Shown here one piece after another: positions 54,862 to 63,862 of a DNA stretch of 64,000 nucleotides. The stretch covers positions 504,593 through 568,592 of the forward strand of contig CAKSBF010000001.1 of the NCBI GenBank assembly GCA_934438075.1, given 5' to 3'. Both the position numbers and the translations under genes were made by a program. Positions within the stretch are counted from its first letter, which is position 1, and each line of letters starts with the position of its first letter. The DNA is from an uncultured Clostridia bacterium. Its GTDB lineage: Bacteria > Bacillota > Clostridia > UBA1381 > UBA9506. The notes beneath the pieces were generated by a model, which was not told the origin of the DNA, did no database searches, and worked only from the letters and a program-made list of their open reading frames with translations.

Positions 54862-55734
54862 ATGCCGAGAAAAAGAGAGGGAAGAGTAGGAAAAGGTGTT
54901 GGTGCACTTTTTCATACTGATGATGTTATAGAAAATGTTTTGGATAATCAAAATGTAGTAGAATTAAAATTAACAGAGATAGAGCCGAATAAAAGCCAAC
55001 CCCGACGGAAATTTGATGAGGAAAAGTTAGCCGCTTTGGCAGAATCGGTAAGCGAATATGGTGTACTACAGCCTATTGTGGTAAAAAAACTGGATACCGG
55101 GTTTTATCAGATTATTGCCGGAGAGCGCAGATGGCGTGCAGCAAGGATGGCAAAGTTAAAGAAAATTCCTGTAGTTATTAAAGAACTAGACGACAGGGAA
55201 ACAATGGAGATTGCTTTAATAGAAAATTTACAGCGTGAGGATCTGAATCCGATTGAAGAAGCTGAAGGTTTTCAAGAGTTGATAGATAATTTTAAGCTAA
55301 CCCAAGAGCAATTATCTCAAAAACTGGGTAAAAGCCGGCCAGCCATTGCAAATAGTTTGCGTTTGCTAAATCTTCCTTCAGAAATAAGACAATATTTAAT
55401 AGAAGGAAAACTTTCTTCCGGTCATGCACGAGCATTGCTCGCTGCGGAAAATAAAGAAATTCAACTTGCGGCTGCAAAAAAAATTATTGATGAAGAAATG
55501 AGTGTCCGGCAAACGGAAGCATATATTGCACAGCTGCAAAAAAAACCAAAAAATAAACCAAAAGTTGCACAGGAAGAAGAGATTAAAAGATATATTGTAT
55601 CATTGGAAAACAGTTTATCTTCTGTCTTTGGAACAAAGGTAAAAATACATAATAACAAAAATAAAGGAAAAATTGAAATACAATATTATTCTAATGAAGA
55701 TTTTGAAAGAATTATGAGTATGATTAAGCGATAA
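54862..55734 (+). CDS. parB: chromosome partitioning protein ParB (Spo0J)
   Basis: 290 residues, 3 bp after parA. CTP-binding N-domain ('NKSQPRRKFDEEKL', 'GERRWRAARMAKLKKIPV', 'ENLQREDLNPIEEA'), HTH about 145-185 ('TQEQLSQKLGKSRPAIANSLRLL'), C-terminal dimer domain. Recognises the parS sites on either side. Confidence 0.97.
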   Translation: MPRKREGRVGKGVGALFHTDDVIENVLDNQNVVELKLTEIEPNKSQPRRKFDEEKLAALAESVSEYGVLQPIVVKKLDTGFYQIIAGERRWRAARMAKLKKIPVVIKELDDRETMEIALIENLQREDLNPIEEAEGFQELIDNFKLTQEQLSQKLGKSRPAIANSLRLLNLPSEIRQYLIEGKLSSGHARALLAAENKEIQLAAAKKIIDEEMSVRQTEAYIAQLQKKPKNKPKVAQEEEIKRYIVSLENSLSSVFGTKVKIHNNKNKGKIEIQYYSNEDFERIMSMIKR

Positions 55735-55860
55735 TTTTTATAAATTTCCAAAAATTAGGATTTGAAAATTACATTCTGTTGAATTTTTAGATAACGGGTA
55801 ATATAATTTCATTCCTAAAATATAAATGACTGTAAAATAAAAATAAGAGTAAAATTACGA

Positions 55861-55876
55861 TGTTTCACGTGAAACA
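55861..55876. other. parS: parS centromere site 2
   Basis: Second perfect TGTTTCACGTGAAACA, 126 bp after parB and 31 bp before the DUF4446 start. It contains an ATG in frame with that gene, but this is the site itself and no Shine-Dalgarno precedes it. Confidence 0.97.
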
Positions 55877-55907
55877 AATTTTTATAAACGAAATTTGGGT
55901 GAGAAAA

Positions 55908-56444
55908 ATGAACATTTTAGGGATTGTTTTTCCGGCAGAACTGATTTTATTTTATGCAGCAATTGCATTACTTGTATTATTGATTATCTCAATCAGTGGA
56001 TTGGTTATAGCAATGAAAGCAAATAATAAAATGAAAAAAGTGTTGAAGGATGCTGCGGGAAATGATATTACTGATGCTGTGGTAAATTATTATAAAAAAT
56101 GTACAGATATTATGAATCGCTACCATGAAGCAGAAAGCAGATTAGAAGAAGTGGAAAGAAATATGGGCAGCTGCGTAAAAAAAATAGGAGCTATTCGTTA
56201 CAGTGCATTTGATAACAGCAGCGCAAAACTTTCTTTTGCGGCAGCTATATTAGATGATAGTGACAGTGGTTTTGTTTTAAATGGTGTGTATTCCCGCGGG
56301 CAAACGGCAACATATTTAAAACCAATTCAAAATGGTAAATCAGCTGTGGAGTTGTCTGAAGAAGAGATGGAAGCAATTAAAACAGCACAATATAATTATG
56401 AAAAGAAAATGCAAATGAATTTAAAACAATATGATGAAAAATAA
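55908..56444 (+). CDS. DUF4446 family membrane-anchored protein
   Basis: 178 residues from ATG 55908 (GGTGAG upstream). One N-terminal helix (about 9-33), coiled coil about 60-95, then 'IRYSAFDNSSAKLSFAAAILDDSDSGFVLN' and 'ELSEEEMEAIKTA', the DUF4446 pattern. This family commonly lies between parB and serS in Clostridia. Function unknown. Confidence 0.88.
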   Translation: MNILGIVFPAELILFYAAIALLVLLIISISGLVIAMKANNKMKKVLKDAAGNDITDAVVNYYKKCTDIMNRYHEAESRLEEVERNMGSCVKKIGAIRYSAFDNSSAKLSFAAAILDDSDSGFVLNGVYSRGQTATYLKPIQNGKSAVELSEEEMEAIKTAQYNYEKKMQMNLKQYDEK

Positions 56445-56468
56445 GTTACAATAAAGGAGCTATTTGTT

Positions 56469-57740
56469 ATGTTAGACATTAAATTATTTCGTGAAAATCC
56501 TCAGAAAATAAAGGATTCTTTAAAGCGGCGCAAAGCGGAGGATCGTGTTGATGAGGTGATAGAGCTTGATAAAAAAAGAAGAGATTTGCTCTATCAGGCA
56601 GAACAATTAAAAAATCAACAAAATATGGTGTCAAAAGAGATTCCTGTTATGAAAAAGGAAGGAAAGGATGTTGCACCGGTATTTGCTGAAATGAAAAAGT
56701 TGTCGGAAGAGGTCAAAAATTTAGATAATCAAGTTCGTGAAACAGAGCAGCAGATTGAAAAAATAATGCTTACTATTCCGAATATTGCAAATGAAACGGT
56801 TCCTGACGGTGATACTGATGAAGATAATGTAGAAATAAGACATTTTATGGAGCCGACAAAATTTGATTTTGAACCAAAAGCACATTGGGATATTGGTGAA
56901 GATTTGGATATTTTAGATTTTGGACGTGCTGCTAAGATTACCGGAACGAGATTTACTATTTATAAAGATGCCGGTGCAAGATTGGAAAGAGCGATTATTA
57001 ATTTTTATTTAAATACACACACCGAAGAACACGGTTATACGGAAATATTCCCGCCTTATATGGTGCATAGAAACTCCATGGTAGGAACAGGACAGCTTCC
57101 TAAGTTTGAAGAAGATGCTTTTAAAGTTACGGGAACAGAATATTTTTTAATTCCGACGGCAGAAGTTCCTGTTACAAATATGTATAGAGATCAGATTTTA
57201 TCTGCGGAAGATTTGCCGATTAAACATGTTGCATATTCTGCATGTTTCCGTGCGGAGGCAGGTTCTGCCGGAAGAGATACCAGAGGATTGATACGTCAGC
57301 ATCAATTTAATAAAGTTGAGCTTGTAAAGTTTACGGAGCCGGAAAATTCTTATGAAGAACTGGAAAAACTTACACATGATGCGGAACATGTGCTTCAATT
57401 ATTAAAACTGCCATATCGTGTGGTTAAAATTTGTATTGGAGATTTAGGATTTACAGCAGCCATGAAGTATGACATTGAAGTATGGATGCCGAGTTACAAC
57501 CGTTATGTTGAAATTTCTTCCTGCAGTAATTTTGAAGATTTTCAGGCACGCCGTGCAGGAATTAAATATCGTAAGGATCCGAAAGATAAGCCAAAATTTG
57601 TACACACATTAAATGGTTCCGGTGTTGCGGTAGGAAGAACAGTTGCAGCTATTTTGGAAAATTATCAAAATGCTGACGGTTCTGTTAATGTCCCTGAAGT
57701 TCTTATTCCTTACATGGGAGGAAAAAAGGTAATCAGATAA
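56469..57740 (+). CDS. serS: seryl-tRNA synthetase
   Basis: 423 residues, full length. N-terminal tRNA-binding coiled coil about 25-105; class II core with motif 2 '[21 protein letters not shown]' region (about 258) and motif 3 '[20 protein letters not shown]' (about 380-400). 24 bp after the DUF4446 gene, no T-box leader. Confidence 0.98.
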   Translation: MLDIKLFRENPQKIKDSLKRRKAEDRVDEVIELDKKRRDLLYQAEQLKNQQNMVSKEIPVMKKEGKDVAPVFAEMKKLSEEVKNLDNQVRETEQQIEKIMLTIPNIANETVPDGDTDEDNVEIRHFMEPTKFDFEPKAHWDIGEDLDILDFGRAAKITGTRFTIYKDAGARLERAIINFYLNTHTEEHGYTEIFPPYMVHRNSMVGTGQLPKFEEDAFKVTGTEYFLIPTAEVPVTNMYRDQILSAEDLPIKHVAYSACFRAEAGSAGRDTRGLIRQHQFNKVELVKFTEPENSYEELEKLTHDAEHVLQLLKLPYRVVKICIGDLGFTAAMKYDIEVWMPSYNRYVEISSCSNFEDFQARRAGIKYRKDPKDKPKFVHTLNGSGVAVGRTVAAILENYQNADGSVNVPEVLIPYMGGKKVIR

Positions 57741-57745
57741 TTTTA

Positions 57746-57779
57746 CGGGGATATCTTACATAAGATATCCCCGCTTTTT
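57746..57779 (+). terminator. serS terminator
   Basis: CGGGGATATCTTA / TAAGATATCCCCG perfect 13-bp stem, then CTTTTT. Confidence 0.93.
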
Positions 57780-57802
57780 AATATGAGAGGAGAGCAGCTG
57801 AT

Positions 57803-58306
57803 ATGAATAATATAAAAATGGTACCGGTAAATAATGATATGTTAATTGATGAGGTTGCACGTCTCGCTAAAAAAATATGGTTTGACCACTACAGCAGTAT
57901 TATTGATGAAGGTCAAATAGAATATATGGTGAATAAATATCAATCAAAAAAAGCAATTAAAAATCAAATAGAGGCAGAGTCTTATCAATATTTTATTATG
58001 GAATATGATGGTGAAAATGCCGGTTATTGCGGAATGAAAAAAGAAAAAGAAAGTATGTTCTTGAGTAAGTTATATGTTGATAAAGAATATCGTAAAAAAG
58101 GAATTGCAAAATATGGAATAAATTTCTTGAGCAAGATATGTAAAAGAGATTCTATGAAAAAAATATGGCTTACTGTAAATAGAAATAATATAGGTTCTGT
58201 TCATGCTTATGAACACCTTGGTTTTGTTATGGCACGTACACAGGTTGCAGAAATAGGTGAGGGATATGTGATGGATGACTATATTATGGAAAAGATAATT
58301 GATTGA
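57803..58306 (+). CDS. GNAT family N-acetyltransferase
   Basis: 167 residues. Acetyl-CoA motif A 'LSKLYVDKEYRKKGIAKYGINFL' (about 76-98; the R/Q-x-x-G-x-A variant RKKGIA), motif B 'VNRNNIGSVHAYEHLGFV'. Substrate unknown. Last chromosomal gene before the mobile element. Confidence 0.9.
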   Translation: MNNIKMVPVNNDMLIDEVARLAKKIWFDHYSSIIDEGQIEYMVNKYQSKKAIKNQIEAESYQYFIMEYDGENAGYCGMKKEKESMFLSKLYVDKEYRKKGIAKYGINFLSKICKRDSMKKIWLTVNRNNIGSVHAYEHLGFVMARTQVAEIGEGYVMDDYIMEKIID

Positions 58307-58386
58307 TAAAGAGATAGTTATATATTTAAAGTCTATAAAACTGAGCAAAAAAGAGCAGTGTGTAGTATAAACTATAAAAAACTAAC

Positions 58387-58423
58387 CGCCCCATATAAAA
58401 GCATATAAGCTTTATACAGGGCG
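58387..58423 (-). terminator. terminator of the small gene remnant
   Basis: CGCCC...TATAAAAGC / GCTTTATA...GGGCG stem followed on the minus strand by GGTTAGTTTTTTA. It lies just after the stop codon at 58439, which indicates a real former gene on this strand. Confidence 0.75.
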
Positions 58424-58438
58424 ATTAATTAATTTTTA

Positions 58439-58528
58439 TTAGTTGTTTTTAATACCTGCGGCGAAAACAGGCATGACAATCATTGCAAACATCACGATTG
58501 ATGCAAGTAATAAGCTTAAAATTGTTTT
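58439..58528 (-). pseudogene. 5'-truncated small signal-peptide-like gene
   Basis: On the minus strand a frame of 29 codons ends at TAA 58439-58441 and reads KTILSLLLASIVMFAMIVMP followed by VFAAGIKNN: a classic signal peptide / single helix. Upstream in frame is TAG (58529-58531) and no start codon with Shine-Dalgarno. The start codon seems to have been removed at about 58530, i.e. at the likely mobile-element boundary. It could instead be a mini-protein using ATG 58490 region, less likely. Confidence 0.45.
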
Positions 58529-58536
58529 CTATTGGT

Positions 58537-58604
58537 GAAATGGCGGATTTAATAAGTATTAAAGGGCAAATATATATAAATATATCTGCTTTTCATGCCA
58601 TTTC
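58537..58604. repeat. inverted repeat near the element end
   Basis: GAAATGGC (58537-58544) and GCCATTTC (58597-58604), perfect 8-bp arms 52 bp apart, between the recombinase gene and the truncated host gene. Could be part of the attachment site. The gap 58307-58691 otherwise holds the remnant and its terminator. Confidence 0.5.
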
Positions 58605-58691
58605 TTCGTACCATTATGAAACGTATGAGGACTTCCGTTTGTCAGAATAATCTGATTTATATGCGTTTTTATAAAGTATAATCTAATTGTT

Positions 58692-60530
58692 TCATTGTTT
58701 ACCGTGGATGAATGAAAAAACATATACTTTCAAATAAAGAATTTCTACATAGCTTGGCGCTGCAGCAATGCTATAGTCTCCACATGTGTTGTCACTATTA
58801 AGTGAACACATTTTTTCATCCTCGTTAGGGGAATAGGAAGACAATTTATTTTCATTTTTCTCCTTGTTCTTTTTACGTTTCTTCCTTGGCGGTTTATGAT
58901 TGTTAGCATCAACACTATTGGTAAAGCCTGTTTTATATACAAATGTCAACATTGATGGATCTTTATTCCCATCATCATCGTATCCGCCAACAATAACTTT
59001 ATCTATTATGCTTTCAAATACTTGTCTGTCGAATTCTACCAGCACCTCATTTTTTTCAAGAACTTTTCTGAAATCATCTAAGCGTTTTTTTATGTTTTTT
59101 TCTCTGTTTTCAGTATTTTTGCATGCAGCCAATCTATCACTTAACTCATCTAATTGTTCATTTAATTCATTAAATTTTATATCAAATGAGTCTTTATCCA
59201 AAGTGTCGTCCAGACGCATATCTAACAGTTTTTGCTTTTTAGCTGCGTTTTTTGAAATGAGTCTCTCTATATTTGATATTTCCTTTTCAGGGTTATTTGA
59301 ACACAATGATATTTCAATACGATTAAGCATTTCATCCACAACATCAGTATTATTATAGCACAAAAGCTTATAACTTTCAAGAAATGCTTCCTCAATAATT
59401 GATTCCGGAATACCTTTTGCATCCGGACAGTATTTTTTCCCTTTTTTTGTGTTTGTGACGCATTGCCAGATTACCTTATAGTATTCAGTTCCGGAATGCC
59501 AACTGCGTCTGGATAAATGACTTCCACAAAAGCCGCATTCCAACATACAGCTAAACGAATACTTTCTTGTAAATGTTTCTCGCTTTCCATCATATGTGTT
59601 TCGACTCTTTCTACGTCTATTGATGATTTTTTGCACACTCTCAAACAATTCATTGCTAATTATTCCTTCATGATGATTGCGTATATAAAACTGATCTTCT
59701 TCACCAAAATTATCAAGTCTTCTTTTTGAAATCGAATCTACCGTAAAAGTTTTTCCTTGTCTGATATCACCTTTATATTTCTCATTTTTCAAAATGCCCA
59801 TAACTGTACTTTCAGCCCAGGTGGAGTTACCTCTTTTTGTTTTATATCCTAAATGCTCCAGCTCCTGTGAAATTACATAGCACCCGATTCCTTCGTTGTA
59901 TCTCTCAAAGATGTATTTTACTGTTTTAGCCTCTTCTTCATTAATTGAAATTGTTTTTGTAGCCTTATCGTAATCATACCCTAAACAGCCTTGAAAGCCA
60001 ACAAGCTCTCCGCGCTGCATTTTCATTTTTAATCCTTTTTTTACATTGGCAGAAATATTTTCAACTTCTTGCTGTGCTACAGAACTTAAAATTGTTAATA
60101 ATAATTCGCCATCCATTGTAAGTGTGTTTATGTTTTCTTCTTCAAAGAATACGGCTACATTTTTTTCTTTTAACATTCTTACATAATTTAATGTATCAAG
60201 CGTATTCCTTGCAAATCTTGATATTGATTTTGTAATAACCATATCAATTTCGCCATTCATACAATCATTTATAAGACGCTGAAAATCATTTCGTTTTTTC
60301 GTCTGAGTACCGGTTATTGCTTCATCAGCATAAATATCTACAAGTACCCAATCCTTTCGATTGTTTATAAAATCTGTATAGTGTTGTACCTGAGACTTAT
60401 AACTATTCAACTGATCCTCACTATCTGTACTCACACGACAATATGGTGCAACTCTTAGTCTTTCAATATGAGCACGGTTTCCTCGTTCGGACAACATGGT
60501 ATTTGCTTTGATTATCTCGACCTGACTCAA
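58692..60530 (-). CDS. large serine recombinase (TnpX/TndX-like)
   Basis: 612 residues. Resolvase domain with 'APYCRVSTDSEDQLNSY' (catalytic Ser about 34) and 'ITKSISRFARNTLDTL'; a Recombinase domain about 190-290 ('WAESTVMGILKNEKYKGD'); a zinc ribbon 'CMLECGFCGSHL' with later 'WQCVTN...YCPDA'; coiled coil about 430-500; basic tail about 545-560. Integrates and excises the element at attP/attB. Complete, so the element may be mobile. ATG preceded by GGAGGG. Confidence 0.93.
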   Translation of the reverse strand: MSQVEIIKANTMLSERGNRAHIERLRVAPYCRVSTDSEDQLNSYKSQVQHYTDFINNRKDWVLVDIYADEAITGTQTKKRNDFQRLINDCMNGEIDMVITKSISRFARNTLDTLNYVRMLKEKNVAVFFEEENINTLTMDGELLLTILSSVAQQEVENISANVKKGLKMKMQRGELVGFQGCLGYDYDKATKTISINEEEAKTVKYIFERYNEGIGCYVISQELEHLGYKTKRGNSTWAESTVMGILKNEKYKGDIRQGKTFTVDSISKRRLDNFGEEDQFYIRNHHEGIISNELFESVQKIINRRRKSRNTYDGKRETFTRKYSFSCMLECGFCGSHLSRRSWHSGTEYYKVIWQCVTNTKKGKKYCPDAKGIPESIIEEAFLESYKLLCYNNTDVVDEMLNRIEISLCSNNPEKEISNIERLISKNAAKKQKLLDMRLDDTLDKDSFDIKFNELNEQLDELSDRLAACKNTENREKNIKKRLDDFRKVLEKNEVLVEFDRQVFESIIDKVIVGGYDDDGNKDPSMLTFVYKTGFTNSVDANNHKPPRKKRKKNKEKNENKLSSYSPNEDEKMCSLNSDNTCGDYSIAAAPSYVEILYLKVYVFSFIHGKQ

Positions 60531-60599
60531 TTTAATACCCTCCTTTTATAATTTGTATTCCTTTTATATTGTATATTATAACACAAGGGTATGCAAAAG

Positions 60600-60752
60600 T
60601 CAACGCTCGGACATAATATTATTTGAAATATTATAGTCATTCATTAATTTTTGCTGTATAATTCTATATTCTTTTTCTGTAATCAATTTTTTCACTAATA
60701 ACTGTTTTAACATTGCAAGTTGCATGCTATATCTCATAATATTTGTTTTCAA
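60600..60752 (-). CDS. small SHOCT-like accessory protein
   Basis: 50 residues from the TTG at 60752, chosen for AAGGAGG nine bases upstream; an ATG at 60839 in the same frame with GGCGGAG would give 79 residues with an odd basic N-terminus. 'MLKQLLVKKLITEKEYRIIQQKLMNDYNI' is a SHOCT-like helical motif often found ahead of the recombinase in such elements. Possible recombination directionality or regulatory factor; function unknown. Confidence 0.6.
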   Translation of the reverse strand: MKTNIMRYSMQLAMLKQLLVKKLITEKEYRIIQQKLMNDYNISNNIMSER

Positions 60753-61129
60753 ACGAATTCGCCTCCTTATTCGCTGTTTTGTTATATGTATTTTTTTCTT
60801 CCCCGACGCTCGTAGCTTGCGAGTCCATAGAAATTTCATCTCTCCGCCTTCACTGTGGCCGAGCTGCGTTTTACAGAAGTATCATTATACCTCCTGTTGT
60901 GTCATGGCGAAATACGGTTGCAACCCGTATATTATTACTCTTGGTTCTGCTTGCCGGGCAGACGGATAGCCGCTATCAACAGAAGAATGTATCGGTTCGG
61001 ACAATATTCTGTTTTCAAAGATCAGGAGATGTCTTCACCTATAAGAACAACGGCTTTTTATATAATCTAATCGGTATTAGAAAAATTTTTCAAAAGTTTG
61101 AGCAGCCCTCTTTCGAGAGCTGCTCTGCG
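60753..61129. other. regulatory gap in mobile element
   Basis: 377 bp between the HTH gene and the small ORF. It holds a near-perfect palindrome ATACGGTTGCAACCCGTAT (60912-60930, one bulge), a hairpin CTCGTAGCTTGCGAG near 60808-60823, and on the minus strand an AGGAGGT followed by a four-codon reading frame ATG ATA CTT CTG TAA near 60881-60896. No further gene is supported. Confidence 0.5.
61100..61125 (-). terminator. terminator after the HTH gene
   Basis: GAGCAGC...CTC / GAG...GCTGCTC stem, followed on the minus strand by AAACTTTTGAAAAATTTTTC. Confidence 0.75.
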
Positions 61130-61321
61130 TTAAATAGAAAACTTACCGATGTTTAAAGCTATATGCATTAAAATGTACTGTCTCAGATCCTCATCAAGCT
61201 TTCCGTCAATGACAGAATACCGGTTGATAAGCGGAGAATACTGTTCCAGTATTATTTCAAGCGCATAATGTTCTCCGGCAACTGCTGCCGTCAGTATATT
61301 TCTAAATTCGATATTGGTCAT
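61130..61321 (-). CDS. small HTH (Tn916 Orf8-like) protein
   Basis: 63 residues. 'NILTAAVAGEHYALEIILEQYSPLINRYSVIDGKLDEDLRQYI' agrees with the helix-turn-helix proteins that follow the sigma-like gene in Tn916-type elements. It starts in the sigma-like stop (ATGA, 4-bp overlap). Probably works with that protein in element transcription. Confidence 0.75.
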   Translation of the reverse strand: MTNIEFRNILTAAVAGEHYALEIILEQYSPLINRYSVIDGKLDEDLRQYILMHIALNIGKFSI

Positions 61322-61728
61322 GACTGCTCACCGTCCTTATCAAGCTCATTCCTCAAAGCTTTCAATGCCTTATATCTCTGGTTATAGACATATTGCGGTG
61401 AACAGTTTAGATTTTTTGATATTTCATCAGGACCTATGTTTTCTACAAATAACATAGTCAGGATGCGTTTACGCATAAGCGGCAGCTTTGAAAAAGCCTC
61501 TGCAAGTCTTTCTTCCTCAAACTCAAATTCTGATTTCGTATATACATCGGCGGCTATATTCTGTGCCGGCAATGCTGATTCCGGTATTTCTTCCAGATAT
61601 AGAGTAGGAGGTTGCCTTTTGAGTCTTTTTATGTAATTGATTTTTGCGTTTCTGACAACCTTTTCAAGCCAAACCGTAAATCTGCCTTTCAGTTCATCGT
61701 GATTTTTGTATTCCTCTGTATGGTGCAT
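61318..61728 (-). CDS. sigma-70 region-4-like regulator (element-type)
   Basis: 136 residues from ATG 61728 (GGAGG eight bases upstream). Region-4 HTH 'LPLMRKRILTMLFVENIGPDEISKNLNCSPQYVYNQRYKALKAL' at about 85-128; the N-terminal third has only a partial region 2. Comparable to Orf7 of Tn916-like elements. A longer frame from 61806 lacks a Shine-Dalgarno and runs through a hairpin (CATACCATCGTGGTATG). Confidence 0.8.
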   Translation of the reverse strand: MHHTEEYKNHDELKGRFTVWLEKVVRNAKINYIKRLKRQPPTLYLEEIPESALPAQNIAADVYTKSEFEFEEERLAEAFSKLPLMRKRILTMLFVENIGPDEISKNLNCSPQYVYNQRYKALKALRNELDKDGEQS

Positions 61729-61871
61729 TGCTATACCTCCGTTTGGCATACCACCATAGCAGGGATACAACATACCACGATGGTATGCTGTGATTTTTAA
61801 TTTCATAAGTACCGCTTGTAATCACAGGGATCAGAACATCGGAATCACCCCCTTTCGGGTAAAATAAAAAA

Positions 61872-61903
61872 CGACCATATTGCGTATGAACGCAACATAG
61901 TCG
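61872..61903 (-). terminator. attenuator ahead of the sigma-like gene
   Basis: CGACCATATTGCG / CGCAACATAGTCG stem (two mismatches), followed on the minus strand by TTTTTTATTTTACCCG. Downstream is AAGGGGGTGAT with an ATG TTC TGA mini-frame. A small open frame from 61957 runs through the hairpin. Terminator-plus-leader layouts control downstream genes in Tn916-like elements. Confidence 0.65.
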
Positions 61904-62009
61904 CAAAAGGCAATAAAAAGCCAAGGTAACATATGTAGTACCTTTATATAATAACAAGCATAATGTTATTTTTCTGTTAGCAACATCTCCTAAACATAGT
62001 TAATTCCCC

Positions 62010-62357
62010 TTATCTTTTTTTGCTCTGTATAATATAATTCATTGATTCAACAACATTTTTGATACTTTCACACACAATAACCCGCTCTTTGACAGGAAAA
62101 GTATTTATAATATCTGCAACCTCGTTCAGATACACTTTTTCCGGGTACAAATAATTCTCAGCCATCAACTGATCTATCGTAACACCTAATGAATTTGCAA
62201 TTTTAACTGCAACATCTAAACTCGGTTTATTATTTCCATTTTCTATGTGACCAATATGACCTATACTGCAATCACACATTTCGGCAAGGCTCTCTTGAGT
62301 CATATTTGCAATCTTTCTATACTTTCTAACATTTTCACCAAAAACTACGTAATCCAT
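62010..62357 (-). CDS. XRE family regulator (element repressor-like)
   Basis: 115 residues. HTH_3 about 7-62 ('VRKYRKIANMTQESLAEMCDCSIGHIGHIENGNNKPSLDVAVKIANSLGV'); C-terminal helices about 70-115. GAGGAGACG precedes the ATG. Counterpart of Orf9-type repressors. TATAGT upstream on the minus strand near 62385 is a possible -10. Confidence 0.9.
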   Translation of the reverse strand: MDYVVFGENVRKYRKIANMTQESLAEMCDCSIGHIGHIENGNNKPSLDVAVKIANSLGVTIDQLMAENYLYPEKVYLNEVADIINTFPVKERVIVCESIKNVVESMNYIIQSKKR

Positions 62358-62480
62358 TTTGTTCGTCTCCTCATAATATATTTTACTATAACAGACCGTA
62401 ATTTTGAAGAAAGTACAAAGCGGATTTATGCTCTGTCAGTAGAATTTAAGCTGCACTCAACATATAAATTGCTCAAAAAG

Positions 62481-62518
62481 ACAGACAAGCCCACCGACAG
62501 TGCAGTAGGCTTATCTGT
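62481..62518 (-). terminator. terminator of the parMR-like operon
   Basis: ACAGATAAGCCTAC / GTGGGCTTGTCTGT stem (one G-T pair class mismatches) followed on the minus strand by CTTTTTG, seven bases after the ParR-like stop. Confidence 0.88.
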
Positions 62519-62524
62519 TAAGCT

Positions 62525-62881
62525 CTAAAACAAATTTATATTTTCAAGCATTTTTGCAACATCTTCCTCCAAGCTTTCCTTATCTATTTTCTCACTCTCC
62601 GTTCCGATTTCATTAGAAATATATGCGGAAGATAGCTTTTCATCTATTAACTTACGAATAAATTCTTCAACCTTTTCCCAATCATAGCCTGTTGCTCTGA
62701 TTTCTATTTTACAGCTTTCTTCCGATAACTGAGGATGTTTTTGCAAATATTCCGTCAAAGCACTGATGATCACGCGGCTTTTTTTGTTTCCCAGTCTTTC
62801 AAGCAGTTCTCCGATTTGCATATTTTCAGGAGTATCTGAGCTGAATTGCAGGGAAAATCGGTATTTGCCATCTTTTTTCAT
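62525..62881 (-). CDS. ParR-like adaptor of type II segregation system
   Basis: 118 residues. N-terminal ribbon-helix-helix pattern: 'KYRFSLQFSSDTPENMQIGELLERLGNKKSRVIISALTEYL' (about 5-45), then an acidic C-terminal part that would contact the filament. Four-base overlap (ATGA) with the ParM-like gene. Family assignment rests on this gene order and the N-terminus. Confidence 0.7.
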   Translation of the reverse strand: MKKDGKYRFSLQFSSDTPENMQIGELLERLGNKKSRVIISALTEYLQKHPQLSEESCKIEIRATGYDWEKVEEFIRKLIDEKLSSAYISNEIGTESEKIDKESLEEDVAKMLENINLF

Positions 62882-63819
62882 GCTAACCCCTCCGAACCGG
62901 GTGCTTGCGTTAAGATATGTAATTTCTGATTACCGAGCATTTCATATCCCAAGGCATTTGCGTTTGGATTTTCAACAAAATCTGCTTTCGCTACCAACGG
63001 GGACTGCTCTAAAAACGGTCGCAGCAGTATACTTCCGCCGCCGATAAATATAGCAGGATTTGAACGCAGGTCAACCTGAAGCTCTCGCAGTTGATTCAAA
63101 ATATTATCGGCATGCAACTTTGTAGCGCCGCAAATTGTCTGTTTTACATCATCAGGCAGAATGGTATCCGCACCGGTAAGAACCGCACTGATGTGTTCAT
63201 CTTCTATAAGCATATCATGCAATGCACTTACTTTACGCATAATTTCGTTGTTCATCGTGATAATACCGGTTTCAAGACTGCGGCAGAATTGCAAGTCCGG
63301 TTTACCGTTTTTAAGAAGCAAAACATCTGTCGTATAACCACCGATGTCTATTACAAATACTCTCAGTGTATTTACAATCTTGCTGCTGTTGGGAACAACT
63401 GCCGCAAAAGCCTGCGGAAATACCATTACATGATCTATTATGATATTATACGGTTTGTCCTTATATACAAACTTTATCAAATCCCGATTCTTAAAGTAAT
63501 CGGCAAATTTTTCTTTCAAAGCACCGTAATGCTCAGGCGGCAGACCGATACTTAAATCTATCTTCTGTATTCCGGTTCCACTGCCGTGTGCCTCAAGCTC
63601 TTTTGCAATCGCAAATAAAGACAGAATAAAATAACGCTCATCCCGTGTTTTATCCCGCATATAATTTAACCTTTTGCCGGAAAGAGTCCAATACCGACCT
63701 TCGTATTCAATAATTTCATCTGTAAGCGGCGGCTTAACCGTGTGTTCGGATAGACCTGACACAAATGAAAAAGACGGTGTTTTAACGGCGTAATTGCCGT
63801 GATCAATAGCTATTAACAT
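62878..63819 (-). CDS. ParM/StbA-like actin ATPase
   Basis: 313 residues. Actin fold signatures: 'IAIDHGNYAVKT' (phosphate 1), 'FVIDIGGYTTDVLLL' (phosphate 2, about 150-165), 'AIFIGGGSILLRPFL' (adenosine, about 260). Forms filaments that push DNA copies apart when bound to ParR on parC. In an integrative element it would stabilise a circular or replicating form. Confidence 0.85.
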   Translation of the reverse strand: MLIAIDHGNYAVKTPSFSFVSGLSEHTVKPPLTDEIIEYEGRYWTLSGKRLNYMRDKTRDERYFILSLFAIAKELEAHGSGTGIQKIDLSIGLPPEHYGALKEKFADYFKNRDLIKFVYKDKPYNIIIDHVMVFPQAFAAVVPNSSKIVNTLRVFVIDIGGYTTDVLLLKNGKPDLQFCRSLETGIITMNNEIMRKVSALHDMLIEDEHISAVLTGADTILPDDVKQTICGATKLHADNILNQLRELQVDLRSNPAIFIGGGSILLRPFLEQSPLVAKADFVENPNANALGYEMLGNQKLHILTQAPGSEGLA

Positions 63820-63862
63820 AATAAAACCTCCAAATTTATTTTATATACTATTACACGAAACC

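Noticed and set aside
55860..55907. Earlier ATG for the DUF4446 protein
   Set aside because: That ATG overlaps the parS palindrome and has no Shine-Dalgarno; ATG 55908 does.
56445..56468. T-box before serS
   Set aside because: Only 24 bp separate serS from the previous gene.
60743..61156. 137-codon plus-strand frame in the element
   Set aside because: Crosses the minus-strand terminator and regulatory palindrome; no start signal.
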